NCBI GenBank assembly: GCA_964655115.1
Contig: CAZZKM010000003.1
Span: forward strand, 24,015-88,014
Source of the DNA: ATZT02 sp964655115
Lineage (GTDB): Bacteria; Actinomycetota; Actinomycetes; S36-B12; UBA5976
Reading direction: 5' to 3'
DNA length: 64,000 nucleotides
The notes under the pieces are model-generated. The model was not told the origin of the DNA. It saw nothing but the letters and a program-made list of their open reading frames with translations, and ran no database searches. Below are positions 32,304 to 41,110 of this stretch, piece after piece. The stretch's first letter is position 1. The number at the start of each line of letters is the position of its first letter. Both the position numbers and the translations under genes were made by a program.

Positions 32304-34790
32304 GTGAATTCTCAACCAGATAATAATGAGCAAAATGTTGCATTAGATTTCGATGCAATTCAAGCTAAATGGCTTCCAATCTGGGAAAAAGAACAACCAT
32401 TTAATTCATCTGACGATCCAAACGATAATCGACAAAGAATTTATGTTTTAGATATGTTTTCTTACCCATCAGGTGATTTACACATGGGACACGCAGAAGC
32501 TTTTGCAATTGGTGATGTAGTTGCAAGATATTACTTTCAAAAAGGTTTCAACGTATTTCATCCTGTAGGTTGGGATTCATTTGGATTACCGGCAGAAAAT
32601 GCTGCAATAAAAAGAGGTGAAAATCCAGCCAAGTGGACATATAACAATATTGAAACTCAAGCTGAATCATTTAAACGTTATGCAATTTCTTTTGATTGGA
32701 ATCACAGATTACACACTTCAGATCCTGAATATTACAAATGGACTCAATGGTTGTTCATTCAATTTTTCAAAAAAGGTTTAGCTTACAGAAAAGCGTCTAA
32801 TGTTAATTGGTGTCCCTCTTGTCAAACAGTTTTAGCGAATGAACAAGTTGTAGCAGGAGAATGCGAAAGATGTAGCTCAGTAGTAACTAAAAGAGAACTA
32901 ACTCAGTGGTATTTCAAAATTACCGAATATGCTCAAAGACTTTTAGACGATATGTCTCAAATAGAAAATACTTGGCCAGAACGAGTATTAACAATGCAAA
33001 AAAATTGGATAGGAAAATCTGAAGGTGCTTATGTAGATTTTGACATAGATGGACTAAATAAAAACGTTACGGTTTATACCACAAGGCCAGATACTTTGTT
33101 TGGCGCTACATTTTTTGTAGTAGCAGCTGATTCAAAACTTGCCCAAGAGCTCGTTGCAGAAGATAAAAAAACAGAATTAAATAAATATATTGAAGAAGTA
33201 AAAAAAGCAACTGATATTGAAAGACTTTCAACGGATAGGCCAAAAACAGGTGTATTTCTTGGACGTTATGCAGTAAATCCAGTTAATAATGAAAAACTTC
33301 CAATTTGGGCATCGGACTATGTTTTGGCAGATTATGGAACTGGTGCATTAATGGCTGTTCCAGCACACGATCAGCGTGACTTAGATTTTGCAAAAACATT
33401 TAAATTACCAATCAGGGTTGTGGTTGAGACTGGTGAAGAAGATCCAGCTACTACTTTTATAGCTACTGCAGGTGATGGGAAATTAGTAAATTCAGATTTT
33501 TTAAATGGATTAGATAAACAAAAAGCCATTAAATCAATGATTGATTATTTAGAAAAAAATAAGTGTGGAAAGGGTGCAACAAACTTTAGATTAAGAGATT
33601 GGTTAATTTCTAGACAAAGATATTGGGGAGCACCCATTCCAATAATTCACTGTCCAAAATGTGGTGAAGTGGCAGTCTCAGATGAACAATTACCTGTGAA
33701 ATTACCTGAACTTGCTGGAGAACAATTAGCACCAAAAGGAACTTCACCATTAGCAGCTGCAACTGATTGGGTTAATACAAAGTGTCCCAAGTGTAATTCC
33801 GATGCAAAAAGAGATACAGACACAATGGATACTTTTGTGGACTCTTCTTGGTATTACTTGAGGTATCCATCGGCACACGATATCGAAAAAGCAATAGATC
33901 CAAAATTATTAAAACGCTGGTTACCGGTGGCCCAATATGTTGGTGGAGTTGAACATGCAATTTTACATCTTCTTTACAGCAGATTTTTTACAAAAGTTTT
34001 ATTCGATTTAGGTTATGTGGAATTTAATGAACCTTTTAAAGCACTATTAAATCAAGGTCAAGTAATTTTAAATGGTTCTGCCATGTCTAAATCAAAAGGG
34101 AACATGGTTGATTTAGGTGAACAAATCTCTGAATTCGGAGTTGATGCCGTTCGATTAACTATGGTATTTGCTGGACCTCCAGAAGACGATATTGATTGGG
34201 CAGAAGTTTCCCCAGGAGGCTCTAAGAAATTTTTATCTAGAGCGTGGAGATTATCTAAGGATGTTAAATCTGAAAAAGAAGTTAATTTTAGTGATGGCAA
34301 TTTGGAATTAAGACAAAATGTGCACAGAACTATTGATGAAGTGACCACATTAATTGAATCATTTAGATTCAATGTTGCAATTGCAAGAACTATGGAATTA
34401 GTGAACGTAACTCGAAAAGCAATTGACACAGGATGTGGTGCAAGTGATCCTGCAGTTAGAGAAGCAGTTGAAACTATTGCAATAATTCTTTCTCTATTTG
34501 CCCCTTACACTGCGGAAGAAATGTGGCAAACTTTAGGACACAAAGAATTGATTATTAAAGCAGGCTGGCCACCAGCAGATCCTAAGTTGTTAGTTAGACA
34601 ATCCGTAGTTTGCGTGGTGCAAGTTTCAGGAAAACTAAGAGCACGTCTTGATGTATCACCTGATATCTCAAGTGATGAATTAGAGAAACTAGCTTTGAAT
34701 GAACCAAATGTAGTTAAAAATCTTGATGGTAGAAAGATTAAAACAGTTATTGTTAGGGCACCAAAGCTTGTAAATATAGTGCCTGAGTAA
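32304..34790 (+). CDS. leuS: Leucine-tRNA ligase
   Basis: Class I synthetase of 828 residues. The HIGH box is HMGH at 60-63, the editing domain has TTRPDTLFGATF and DYGTGALMAVPAHDQRD, and the KMSKS box reads AMSKS at about 593-597, a variant I recall from other actinobacterial LeuRS proteins. Zinc-type cysteines are in NWCPSCQTVLANEQV and CERCSS. Start is GTG. It follows the kinase gene by only 10 bp, so it may be transcribed from the TPP-regulated promoter as well as any internal one. Confidence 0.97.
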   Translation: MNSQPDNNEQNVALDFDAIQAKWLPIWEKEQPFNSSDDPNDNRQRIYVLDMFSYPSGDLHMGHAEAFAIGDVVARYYFQKGFNVFHPVGWDSFGLPAENAAIKRGENPAKWTYNNIETQAESFKRYAISFDWNHRLHTSDPEYYKWTQWLFIQFFKKGLAYRKASNVNWCPSCQTVLANEQVVAGECERCSSVVTKRELTQWYFKITEYAQRLLDDMSQIENTWPERVLTMQKNWIGKSEGAYVDFDIDGLNKNVTVYTTRPDTLFGATFFVVAADSKLAQELVAEDKKTELNKYIEEVKKATDIERLSTDRPKTGVFLGRYAVNPVNNEKLPIWASDYVLADYGTGALMAVPAHDQRDLDFAKTFKLPIRVVVETGEEDPATTFIATAGDGKLVNSDFLNGLDKQKAIKSMIDYLEKNKCGKGATNFRLRDWLISRQRYWGAPIPIIHCPKCGEVAVSDEQLPVKLPELAGEQLAPKGTSPLAAATDWVNTKCPKCNSDAKRDTDTMDTFVDSSWYYLRYPSAHDIEKAIDPKLLKRWLPVAQYVGGVEHAILHLLYSRFFTKVLFDLGYVEFNEPFKALLNQGQVILNGSAMSKSKGNMVDLGEQISEFGVDAVRLTMVFAGPPEDDIDWAEVSPGGSKKFLSRAWRLSKDVKSEKEVNFSDGNLELRQNVHRTIDEVTTLIESFRFNVAIARTMELVNVTRKAIDTGCGASDPAVREAVETIAIILSLFAPYTAEEMWQTLGHKELIIKAGWPPADPKLLVRQSVVCVVQVSGKLRARLDVSPDISSDELEKLALNEPNVVKNLDGRKIKTVIVRAPKLVNIVPE

Positions 34791-34804
34791 TCAACAAGAT
34801 TAAC

Positions 34805-34813
34805 TTATCCACA
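34805..34813 (+). promoter_or_regulatory. Consensus DnaA box between leuS and comEA
   Basis: TTATCCACA is a perfect match to the DnaA box consensus. It is a single copy in a 74-bp gap, so it is not an origin. It may be a chance match or a DnaA-responsive site for the com/holA unit. Confidence 0.35.
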
Positions 34814-34864
34814 AATTTTTACTTTTTAGATTCAACATCAACTCAAATGAGTGATTATCATTGA

Positions 34865-35557
34865 GTGCAAAATTTAGACAACAAAATCTCAATAGATAAA
34901 ATAATTAAAGAAATTATTGATTTTAAATATACAAAAAGCAAAAAGAAAAAAGTAAAGAAAAAGAATCATTACTGGCGCTTTGATTTTTCAAAGATAAATA
35001 TAGTTAAATTAATTACTGTAACTATTGTCTCAATTTTTCTAACAATACTTTATTTCCAATCAAATAAATCGAACACTGCAATTAATGAGACTATAGAGTC
35101 CATAAATAATCCAATTGATTCTACTATTGTTGAAGCAAGAAAAATAAAAATATATGTTTCGGGTGAAGTTAACAAAAGTGGAGTATATGAACTTCCAAAT
35201 GACGCACGTTTAATTGATGCTTTAAATATTTCTGGAGGATTAACACAAAATGGAATAATTGGTGACAATAATCTTGCAAGAGTACTGCAAGATGGAGAAC
35301 AAGTTCATTTTGAGAACAAAAATAACCCTGTAAAAAATACTGGGATAAAGAATTCAAAACAATCAAATTGTATAAATTTAAATGATTCCGATTTGAAGGA
35401 ATTAGACGCACTTCCAGGAGTAGGACAAGTACTTGCACAAAGAATTTTAGAATATCGGGAAAATGTTGGAAGATTTGCTCAAGTTTCTCAATTATCTAAT
35501 GTTGAAGGTATCGGTAAATCCAAATTAAAAACCATAAGTGAAAAAGCTTGCGTCTAG
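34865..35557 (+). CDS. comEA: Competence protein ComEA (DNA receptor)
   Basis: A 230-residue protein for binding DNA outside the membrane during uptake. A lysine-rich cytosolic start (KSKKKKVKKK) is followed by one transmembrane helix (residues about 42-62), a SLBB domain (IYVSGEVNKSGVYELPNDAR to VHFENK) and a C-terminal helix-hairpin-helix pair (LDALPGVGQVLAQRILEYRE, VEGIGKSKLKTI). Start is GTG. It overlaps comEC by 10 bp. The SLBB-plus-HhH order is standard for Gram-positive ComEA. Confidence 0.92.
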   Translation: MQNLDNKISIDKIIKEIIDFKYTKSKKKKVKKKNHYWRFDFSKINIVKLITVTIVSIFLTILYFQSNKSNTAINETIESINNPIDSTIVEARKIKIYVSGEVNKSGVYELPNDARLIDALNISGGLTQNGIIGDNNLARVLQDGEQVHFENKNNPVKNTGIKNSKQSNCINLNDSDLKELDALPGVGQVLAQRILEYRENVGRFAQVSQLSNVEGIGKSKLKTISEKACV

Positions 35558-37830
35558 ACATCGATGTAAGATTTCTTCCATTTGCAACTTTAATTTGGCT
35601 AGTCATACTTGGTAATCAGTATTTATCTTTTACTTCTGTTTTGGCAATTACTGTAATACTTATTACAATTTTTTACTTAAGATTTAGCAATATTTTGTTG
35701 ACTACATCTTTAATTCTTGTTGCAGTATTGTCAATGACTATAAGTTATTTTCATTTAGAAGATTTCAATTTACAAAAGCTTAATTTAAATAAAGAATTTG
35801 AATTGACAGGTGAAATTCGTTCAGATTTAATACCTACTTATGCGCCAAAATTTGGAACTTTAGAAATGTTTTCTAAATATTACTTTAAATTTAAGATCGA
35901 TAATCTAAAACAAGAAAATATTAGTGTTGAAAATATTTCACACTTAATAAAAGTTAATGTATCAAATTCAGAAGACTTAGAATTCGGAGCCAAAATAAAA
36001 TTGCATGGACATTTAAACTCTTCAAATTTTTTAAATTTTCGATATGAAATTACCCCAGAAAAGATAATTTATTTACATAAACCTAATTTCATAAATAGGG
36101 TAATTAATGAGATAAGAAATAAATTTATTTTAAACGCTCGAAAAATAAATTCTGAAGGCGCAGAGTTATTACCAGGTTTAATATTAGGAGACACTCGTTT
36201 TCAATCAAAAACTTTGAAAGAAGATATGAAGTTAAGTGGGTTAACTCACCTAACTGCGGTAAGTGGTGGAAATATTGCAATTTTAATTGTTGCACTGAGC
36301 TTTCTATTTCAAAAGACACAAATTAATTTTAAATTACAAATAACATTAATTTTTATGTTCTTAATATTTTTTGCTTTTTTGGTAAGAACTGAACCCAGTG
36401 TAATTCGAGCATCGTTCATGGCGTCGATTGTTTTAATTTCATTGCTTTATGGGGTTTTAAAACAGGGAATTAATGCTTTGCTCATCACAATTTGTGTTGC
36501 ATTACTTATGGATCCAAATTTGGCGACTAGTTGGGGATTTATTCTTTCGGTTTTTGCTACTTTTGGACTCTTATTGTTAACTGAGCCAATTCTTGAATAT
36601 TTAACTAAGATAATTCCTTGGATAAATAAAAACTTGTTAATCGTTATTGCAGTTGCTTTGGCTGCACAATTTTCAACCATGGGGCTTGTAGCAGGCTTTA
36701 CTGGAATGATTTCTATTTGGTCAGTATTTGCAAACACTTTAGTATCACCGGTTGTGCCTATAGTGACAATTTTAGGTTATCTAGGACTAATTGCCTCGAA
36801 TATAAATTCTTCTTTTGCACTCTTCTTTAATTTACCCGCTTCTATATTTGGTAATTGGATAGTAATTATTTCTCATTTCTTTGCAGATCGAGAGTGGAGT
36901 ATAATTAAAATTCCAAATGGTATTGCAGGTTTTTTAATTGCAAATTTAATTTTGTTTTTCATAATTTACTTATTTAAAAATTTTCAAATAGCATTAGTTG
37001 TTACAACGGTTATTTTATCGTTATTTTTTATATTTATGAGTCGTTTAATATTTTTTAATCAGTCTTGGCCTTTAAAAAATTGGCAATTTGTTATGTGTGA
37101 CGTTGGTCAAGGTGATGGCTTAGTCATGCAGGACTTAAGTGGAAAAACAATCGTGGTAGACGTTGGTCCTGAGGGTAAATTAATGACTAAATGTTTAAAA
37201 AAGTTAGGAATCAAGAAAATAGATGTTTTATTGCTTTCTCATTTTCATCTAGATCATGTTGCCGGTTTAAAAGAAGTTATGAGAAATTATGAAATAAAGG
37301 CCGTTTTTACTACTTGGATTAAGGAGCCACATGAAGAATCTAAAAGAGTTGAACAATTATTTAGTCCAAGAGAAGTTAAATTCTTGTTAAGTGGACAACG
37401 ACTCCAAATAGGAGAAATTAAGTTAACTTGTTTTTGGCCAACAAATAAAAAAATAGAAATTGAATCAGTGGCAAATAATTCAAGTCTAGTAGTTTTGGCA
37501 GAAATTGATAATGCTTCAATTCTTTTAACTGGAGATATAGAGCCAGTAGCGCAAGAAGCTATAAGAAATATGTGGCAAAAATTGCAAGTAGATGTGATAA
37601 AAATTCCTCATCATGGATCAAAATTTCAGGATGCTTTGTTTCCTCAGTGGTCAGGTGCCAGACTGGCTTTAATCAGTGTGGGTGCTGAAAACACCTACGG
37701 CCATCCGTCTAAAGAAGCAATTGAGTTGTATGAAAAATCAAAAATAAAAGTTCTATCTTCAAGTACCAATGGTTCAATTTCTATTTTTGTAAATAAGTAT
37801 GACCAAATTGAATATTCTTCAACAGGATAG
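35548..37830 (+). CDS. comEC: ComEC/Rec2 DNA uptake channel
   Basis: A 760-residue multi-pass protein. Residues 1-170 form the DUF4131 OB-like region, about 200-480 the competence domain with ten or so helices (GLTHLTAVSGGNIAILIVAL is the signature), and 510-750 a metallo-beta-lactamase-like domain (LLLSHFHLDHVAGL, ILLTGDIEP, IPHHGSKF) thought to degrade the non-transforming strand. All metal ligands look intact. Start is TTG within the end of comEA. Followed by holA after 12 bp, the common comEA-comEC-holA order. Confidence 0.94.
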   Translation: MRLDIDVRFLPFATLIWLVILGNQYLSFTSVLAITVILITIFYLRFSNILLTTSLILVAVLSMTISYFHLEDFNLQKLNLNKEFELTGEIRSDLIPTYAPKFGTLEMFSKYYFKFKIDNLKQENISVENISHLIKVNVSNSEDLEFGAKIKLHGHLNSSNFLNFRYEITPEKIIYLHKPNFINRVINEIRNKFILNARKINSEGAELLPGLILGDTRFQSKTLKEDMKLSGLTHLTAVSGGNIAILIVALSFLFQKTQINFKLQITLIFMFLIFFAFLVRTEPSVIRASFMASIVLISLLYGVLKQGINALLITICVALLMDPNLATSWGFILSVFATFGLLLLTEPILEYLTKIIPWINKNLLIVIAVALAAQFSTMGLVAGFTGMISIWSVFANTLVSPVVPIVTILGYLGLIASNINSSFALFFNLPASIFGNWIVIISHFFADREWSIIKIPNGIAGFLIANLILFFIIYLFKNFQIALVVTTVILSLFFIFMSRLIFFNQSWPLKNWQFVMCDVGQGDGLVMQDLSGKTIVVDVGPEGKLMTKCLKKLGIKKIDVLLLSHFHLDHVAGLKEVMRNYEIKAVFTTWIKEPHEESKRVEQLFSPREVKFLLSGQRLQIGEIKLTCFWPTNKKIEIESVANNSSLVVLAEIDNASILLTGDIEPVAQEAIRNMWQKLQVDVIKIPHHGSKFQDALFPQWSGARLALISVGAENTYGHPSKEAIELYEKSKIKVLSSSTNGSISIFVNKYDQIEYSSTG

Positions 37831-37842
37831 GATTAAAGGGTT

Positions 37843-38841
37843 ATGGCAAATGTTGATTCGATTTATTTAATAACAGGTAACACCGATTTACTTATCGACA
37901 GAGAAATTAATGAACTTTTCAATAATTTAAAATCTAAAAATAAATCAATTGAAAAACAAATTATATATGCTCAAGAGGAAAATTGTTTTAATCAATTATT
38001 AGAATATACCTCCCCAAATTTATTTGGAAATACATCTTTAGTAGTAATAGATGAAATAAATGTGGCTGAAGACAAATTAGATACTAAACTAGTAGATTTC
38101 TTAAAAAATATTGCCAGTGAAAGCATTGAAGATAACTATTTAGTAGTCGTTCATCGGGGAGGTGCTGGCGGAACAGGAATTGTCAAAGCTTTACAAAAGT
38201 TGAAAGTGAAAGAAATCAAGTGTCCAAGTATTAAGTTTCCTTCTGAGTTTATTGATTTCATGAAGCACGAATTTAAAAGAAACAAACGTGAAATTGAGGA
38301 CGATGCCCTTTTGGCTTTGCGAGATGCAGTTGGAGAAAATTTAGATGAATTAGTTGGGGCAATTTCACAACTGTGTTTTGATATTTTAGATAAAAAAATA
38401 GAACTTGAGCACGTTCAGAAATATTATCATGGAAATGTGGCAGTTAAAGTTTTTGATATTTCAAATTCATTATGGGACGCAAATTATGAAAGTGCTGTTA
38501 AAAATTTGAATGATTTACTTGATCAAGATGGTAATTCTGGAGTTTATATTGTTACTATAATTGCAAATTCTTTGAGAAAACTAGTCAAATTAGCTTCACT
38601 ACCTAATAGTGCAAATGATTTTCAAGTTGCTCAAGAATTAGGGATTTCCCCTAAACAAGTACCTTATTTAAGAAAACAATTAAAAAATTGGAATCAAACT
38701 TCGCTAGCGAACGCCGTTATTGAACTAGCCAAAGTTGATGCTTATATGAGAGCAGGCTATGAAGGAACATACCTAGATCAAAATCAAAAAAGATTTCTTC
38801 TTGAAACTACGGTGAGAAAAATAGCTTTATCGGCTAAATAA
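37843..38841 (+). CDS. holA: DNA polymerase III subunit delta
   Basis: Clamp-loader subunit of 332 residues. The N-terminal AAA-like domain opens YLITGNTDLLIDREI, and the central region EFIDFMKHEFKR plus the C-terminal helical FDISNSLWDANYE and LGISPKQVPYLRKQ match HolA. It probably shares the comEA-comEC transcript. Its TAA is separated by a single base from the stop of convergent rpsT. Confidence 0.93.
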   Translation: MANVDSIYLITGNTDLLIDREINELFNNLKSKNKSIEKQIIYAQEENCFNQLLEYTSPNLFGNTSLVVIDEINVAEDKLDTKLVDFLKNIASESIEDNYLVVVHRGGAGGTGIVKALQKLKVKEIKCPSIKFPSEFIDFMKHEFKRNKREIEDDALLALRDAVGENLDELVGAISQLCFDILDKKIELEHVQKYYHGNVAVKVFDISNSLWDANYESAVKNLNDLLDQDGNSGVYIVTIIANSLRKLVKLASLPNSANDFQVAQELGISPKQVPYLRKQLKNWNQTSLANAVIELAKVDAYMRAGYEGTYLDQNQKRFLLETTVRKIALSAK

Positions 38842-38842
38842 T

Positions 38843-39106
38843 TTATTTTTTAGATTTTGCTAATTTTTTGTTTATTGCAGATTTTTTATTTGAGGCTTGA
38901 TTCTTGTGAATGACACCTTTTGCAACTGCCTTATCGAGTTGCTTACTTGCTTCTTTGGCTAATTTTGCAGCACCGGCATCGCCTGCGGCTAGTGCTTCAT
39001 TAAATTTACGAATAGTTGTTTTGATAGCTGAGCGAACTGTTTTGTTTCTATCGCGAGCAGCATTGTTTTGACCGATACGCTTAATTTGCGATTTGATGTT
39101 TGCCAA
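38843..39106 (-). CDS. rpsT: 30S ribosomal protein S20
   Basis: An 87-residue basic protein. ANIKSQIKRIGQNNAARDRN and the VIHKNQASNKKSAI motif are diagnostic of S20. Start is TTG, as I recall for E. coli rpsT, where the UUG takes part in translational autoregulation. The gene stands alone on the minus strand between holA and lepA, as in other Actinobacteria. A leader hairpin lies about 30-50 bases upstream. Confidence 0.96.
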   Translation of the reverse strand: MANIKSQIKRIGQNNAARDRNKTVRSAIKTTIRKFNEALAAGDAGAAKLAKEASKQLDKAVAKGVIHKNQASNKKSAINKKLAKSKK

Positions 39107-39135
39107 TTTAAAACTCGTTTCTTTCGCTTAATGTT

Positions 39136-39157
39136 GAGAGGCGCTTAATTGCTTCTC
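39136..39157 (-). promoter_or_regulatory. Leader hairpin upstream of rpsT
   Basis: GAGAGGC-GCTTAATT-GCTTCTC can form a 7-bp stem with one G-T pair, 30-51 bases before the rpsT start on its strand. Another dyad GTACT-AATTA-AGTAC (39188-39202) lies in the lepA-rpsT intergenic region. Role in S20 control is speculative. Confidence 0.3.
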
Positions 39158-39248
39158 TTAAAGAACAGAGTAGCGTGTGACTTGAAAGTACTAATTAAGT
39201 ACCCAAAAATTGCTTCAATAACTTAAAGGAAAGACCTAAAAATTAATC

Positions 39249-41102
39249 GTGAATCCTGATATAAATCCTGCAGGTCAAACTCCAGCAGAGCTAATTCGCA
39301 ATTTTTGCATTATTGCCCATATTGATCATGGTAAATCCACTTTGGCAGATCGCATGCTGCAAATAACTGGGGTGGTTGAAGAGCGCAATATGAGAGCTCA
39401 ATATTTGGATCGTATGGACATAGAACGAGAACGTGGAATCACAATTAAATCTCAAGCCGTTAGATTACCTTGGCAAGGAATCGATAATAAAAATTATATT
39501 TTGAATTTAATTGATACACCAGGTCACGTTGATTTTACATACGAAGTAAGTAGATCTCTTGCTGCTTGCGAAGGAGCAATACTTCTTGTGGATGCAGCTC
39601 AAGGAATTGAAGCACAAACTTTAGCTAATTTGTATCTTGCAATCGAATCAGATATAAAAGTTATTCCTGTTTTAAACAAAATTGATTTACCTGCAGCTCA
39701 ACCTGAAAAATATGCGGCTGAAATAGCTAACATAGTAGGTTGCAAACCAAATGATGTCTTAAAAGTTAGCGCAAAAACTGGTCAAGGCGTTAAAGAACTC
39801 TTAGATTTAGTAGTTGTTGAAGTCCCTGCTCCTGTTGGTGATGCAAATGCTCCAGCTAGAGCGATGATTTTTGATTCTGTTTATGACACTTATCGCGGAG
39901 TTGTTACTTATGTGCGTGTGGTCGATGGGAAATTGTTACCACGAGAAAAAATCAAAATGATGTCTTCTGGTGCCACACATGAGTTGTTGGACATTGGTGT
40001 TATCTCACCAGAGCCAAAATCAACAAAAGGTTTAGGCGTTGGAGAAGTTGGATATTTAATAACTGGAGTAAAAGATGTTCGTCAATCTAGAGTGGGTGAC
40101 ACAATAACTGATTCAATTAAACCTGCAAGCAAAGCTTTATCTGGATTTCGTGATCCTAAACCAATGGTTTTTGCGGGATTGTTTCCCATTGATGGCAGTG
40201 ATTATCCGCTATTAAGAGACGCGCTAGATAAGTTACAGTTAAATGACGCAGCATTAGTTTACGAGCCAGAATCTTCTGTTGCTTTAGGATTTGGTTATCG
40301 TTGTGGATTTCTAGGTTTGTTGCACTTAGAAATAGTTAGAGAAAGACTTTCAAGAGAATTCGATTTAAATTTAATTTCTACTGCACCAAGTGTGGGTTAT
40401 CGAATCGTAATGGAAGATGGACAAGAAATTTCAATTACAAATCCAAGTGAATTTCCAAATGGAAAAGTTAATGAAATATTTGAACCGATTGTCAAAGCGA
40501 CAATTTTAACTCCAAGTGAATACATCGGACCTGTTATGGAACTTGCCCAAGATAGAAGAGGTCAGATGCATAATATGGATTATTTATCTGAAGATCGAGT
40601 TGAATTAAGATATACACTTCCATTAGCTGAAATCGTTTTTGATTTTTTTGATCAACTTAAATCTAAAACTCGTGGGTATGCATCATTTGATTATGAGCCA
40701 TCTGGAGAACAAAGTGCTCAATTAGTAAAGGTTGATATTTTGTTGCACGGAGATCCAGTGGATGCATTTTCATCAATTGTGCATAAAGATAAAGCCTATA
40801 CTTATGGGGTTGAAATGACCTCTAGATTAAAAGAATTAATCCCAAGACAACAATTTGAAGTTCCAATTCAGGCAGCTATTGGTTCAAGAATTATTGCAAG
40901 AGAAACTATTCGAGCAATTAGAAAAGACGTTTTGGCAAAATGCTATGGCGGTGACATTACAAGAAAAAGAAAACTACTTGAAAAGCAAAAAGAAGGTAAG
41001 AAAAGAATGAAAATGGTGGGTAAAGTTGAAGTTCCACAAGAGGCATTTGTCGCAGCACTTCAAACATCTTCTGAAAATGGCACAAAAGAAAAAAATAAAT
41101 AA
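39249..41102 (+). CDS. lepA: Elongation factor 4 (LepA)
   Basis: Translational GTPase of 617 residues. G1 AHIDHGKSTLADRML, G2/G3 ERGITIKSQ and DTPGHVDF, and G4 NKIDL are intact. The LepA-specific C-terminal domain contains VHKDKAYTYG and CYGGDITRKRKLLEKQK. Start is GTG. It is first in a rightward pair with hemW, which begins 8 bp after. Confidence 0.96.
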   Translation: MNPDINPAGQTPAELIRNFCIIAHIDHGKSTLADRMLQITGVVEERNMRAQYLDRMDIERERGITIKSQAVRLPWQGIDNKNYILNLIDTPGHVDFTYEVSRSLAACEGAILLVDAAQGIEAQTLANLYLAIESDIKVIPVLNKIDLPAAQPEKYAAEIANIVGCKPNDVLKVSAKTGQGVKELLDLVVVEVPAPVGDANAPARAMIFDSVYDTYRGVVTYVRVVDGKLLPREKIKMMSSGATHELLDIGVISPEPKSTKGLGVGEVGYLITGVKDVRQSRVGDTITDSIKPASKALSGFRDPKPMVFAGLFPIDGSDYPLLRDALDKLQLNDAALVYEPESSVALGFGYRCGFLGLLHLEIVRERLSREFDLNLISTAPSVGYRIVMEDGQEISITNPSEFPNGKVNEIFEPIVKATILTPSEYIGPVMELAQDRRGQMHNMDYLSEDRVELRYTLPLAEIVFDFFDQLKSKTRGYASFDYEPSGEQSAQLVKVDILLHGDPVDAFSSIVHKDKAYTYGVEMTSRLKELIPRQQFEVPIQAAIGSRIIARETIRAIRKDVLAKCYGGDITRKRKLLEKQKEGKKRMKMVGKVEVPQEAFVAALQTSSENGTKEKNK

Positions 41103-41110
41103 GGAATAAA

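Noticed and set aside
34805..34813. Replication origin
   Set aside because: Only one DnaA box, no AT-rich unwinding element cluster and no dnaA/dnaN nearby.
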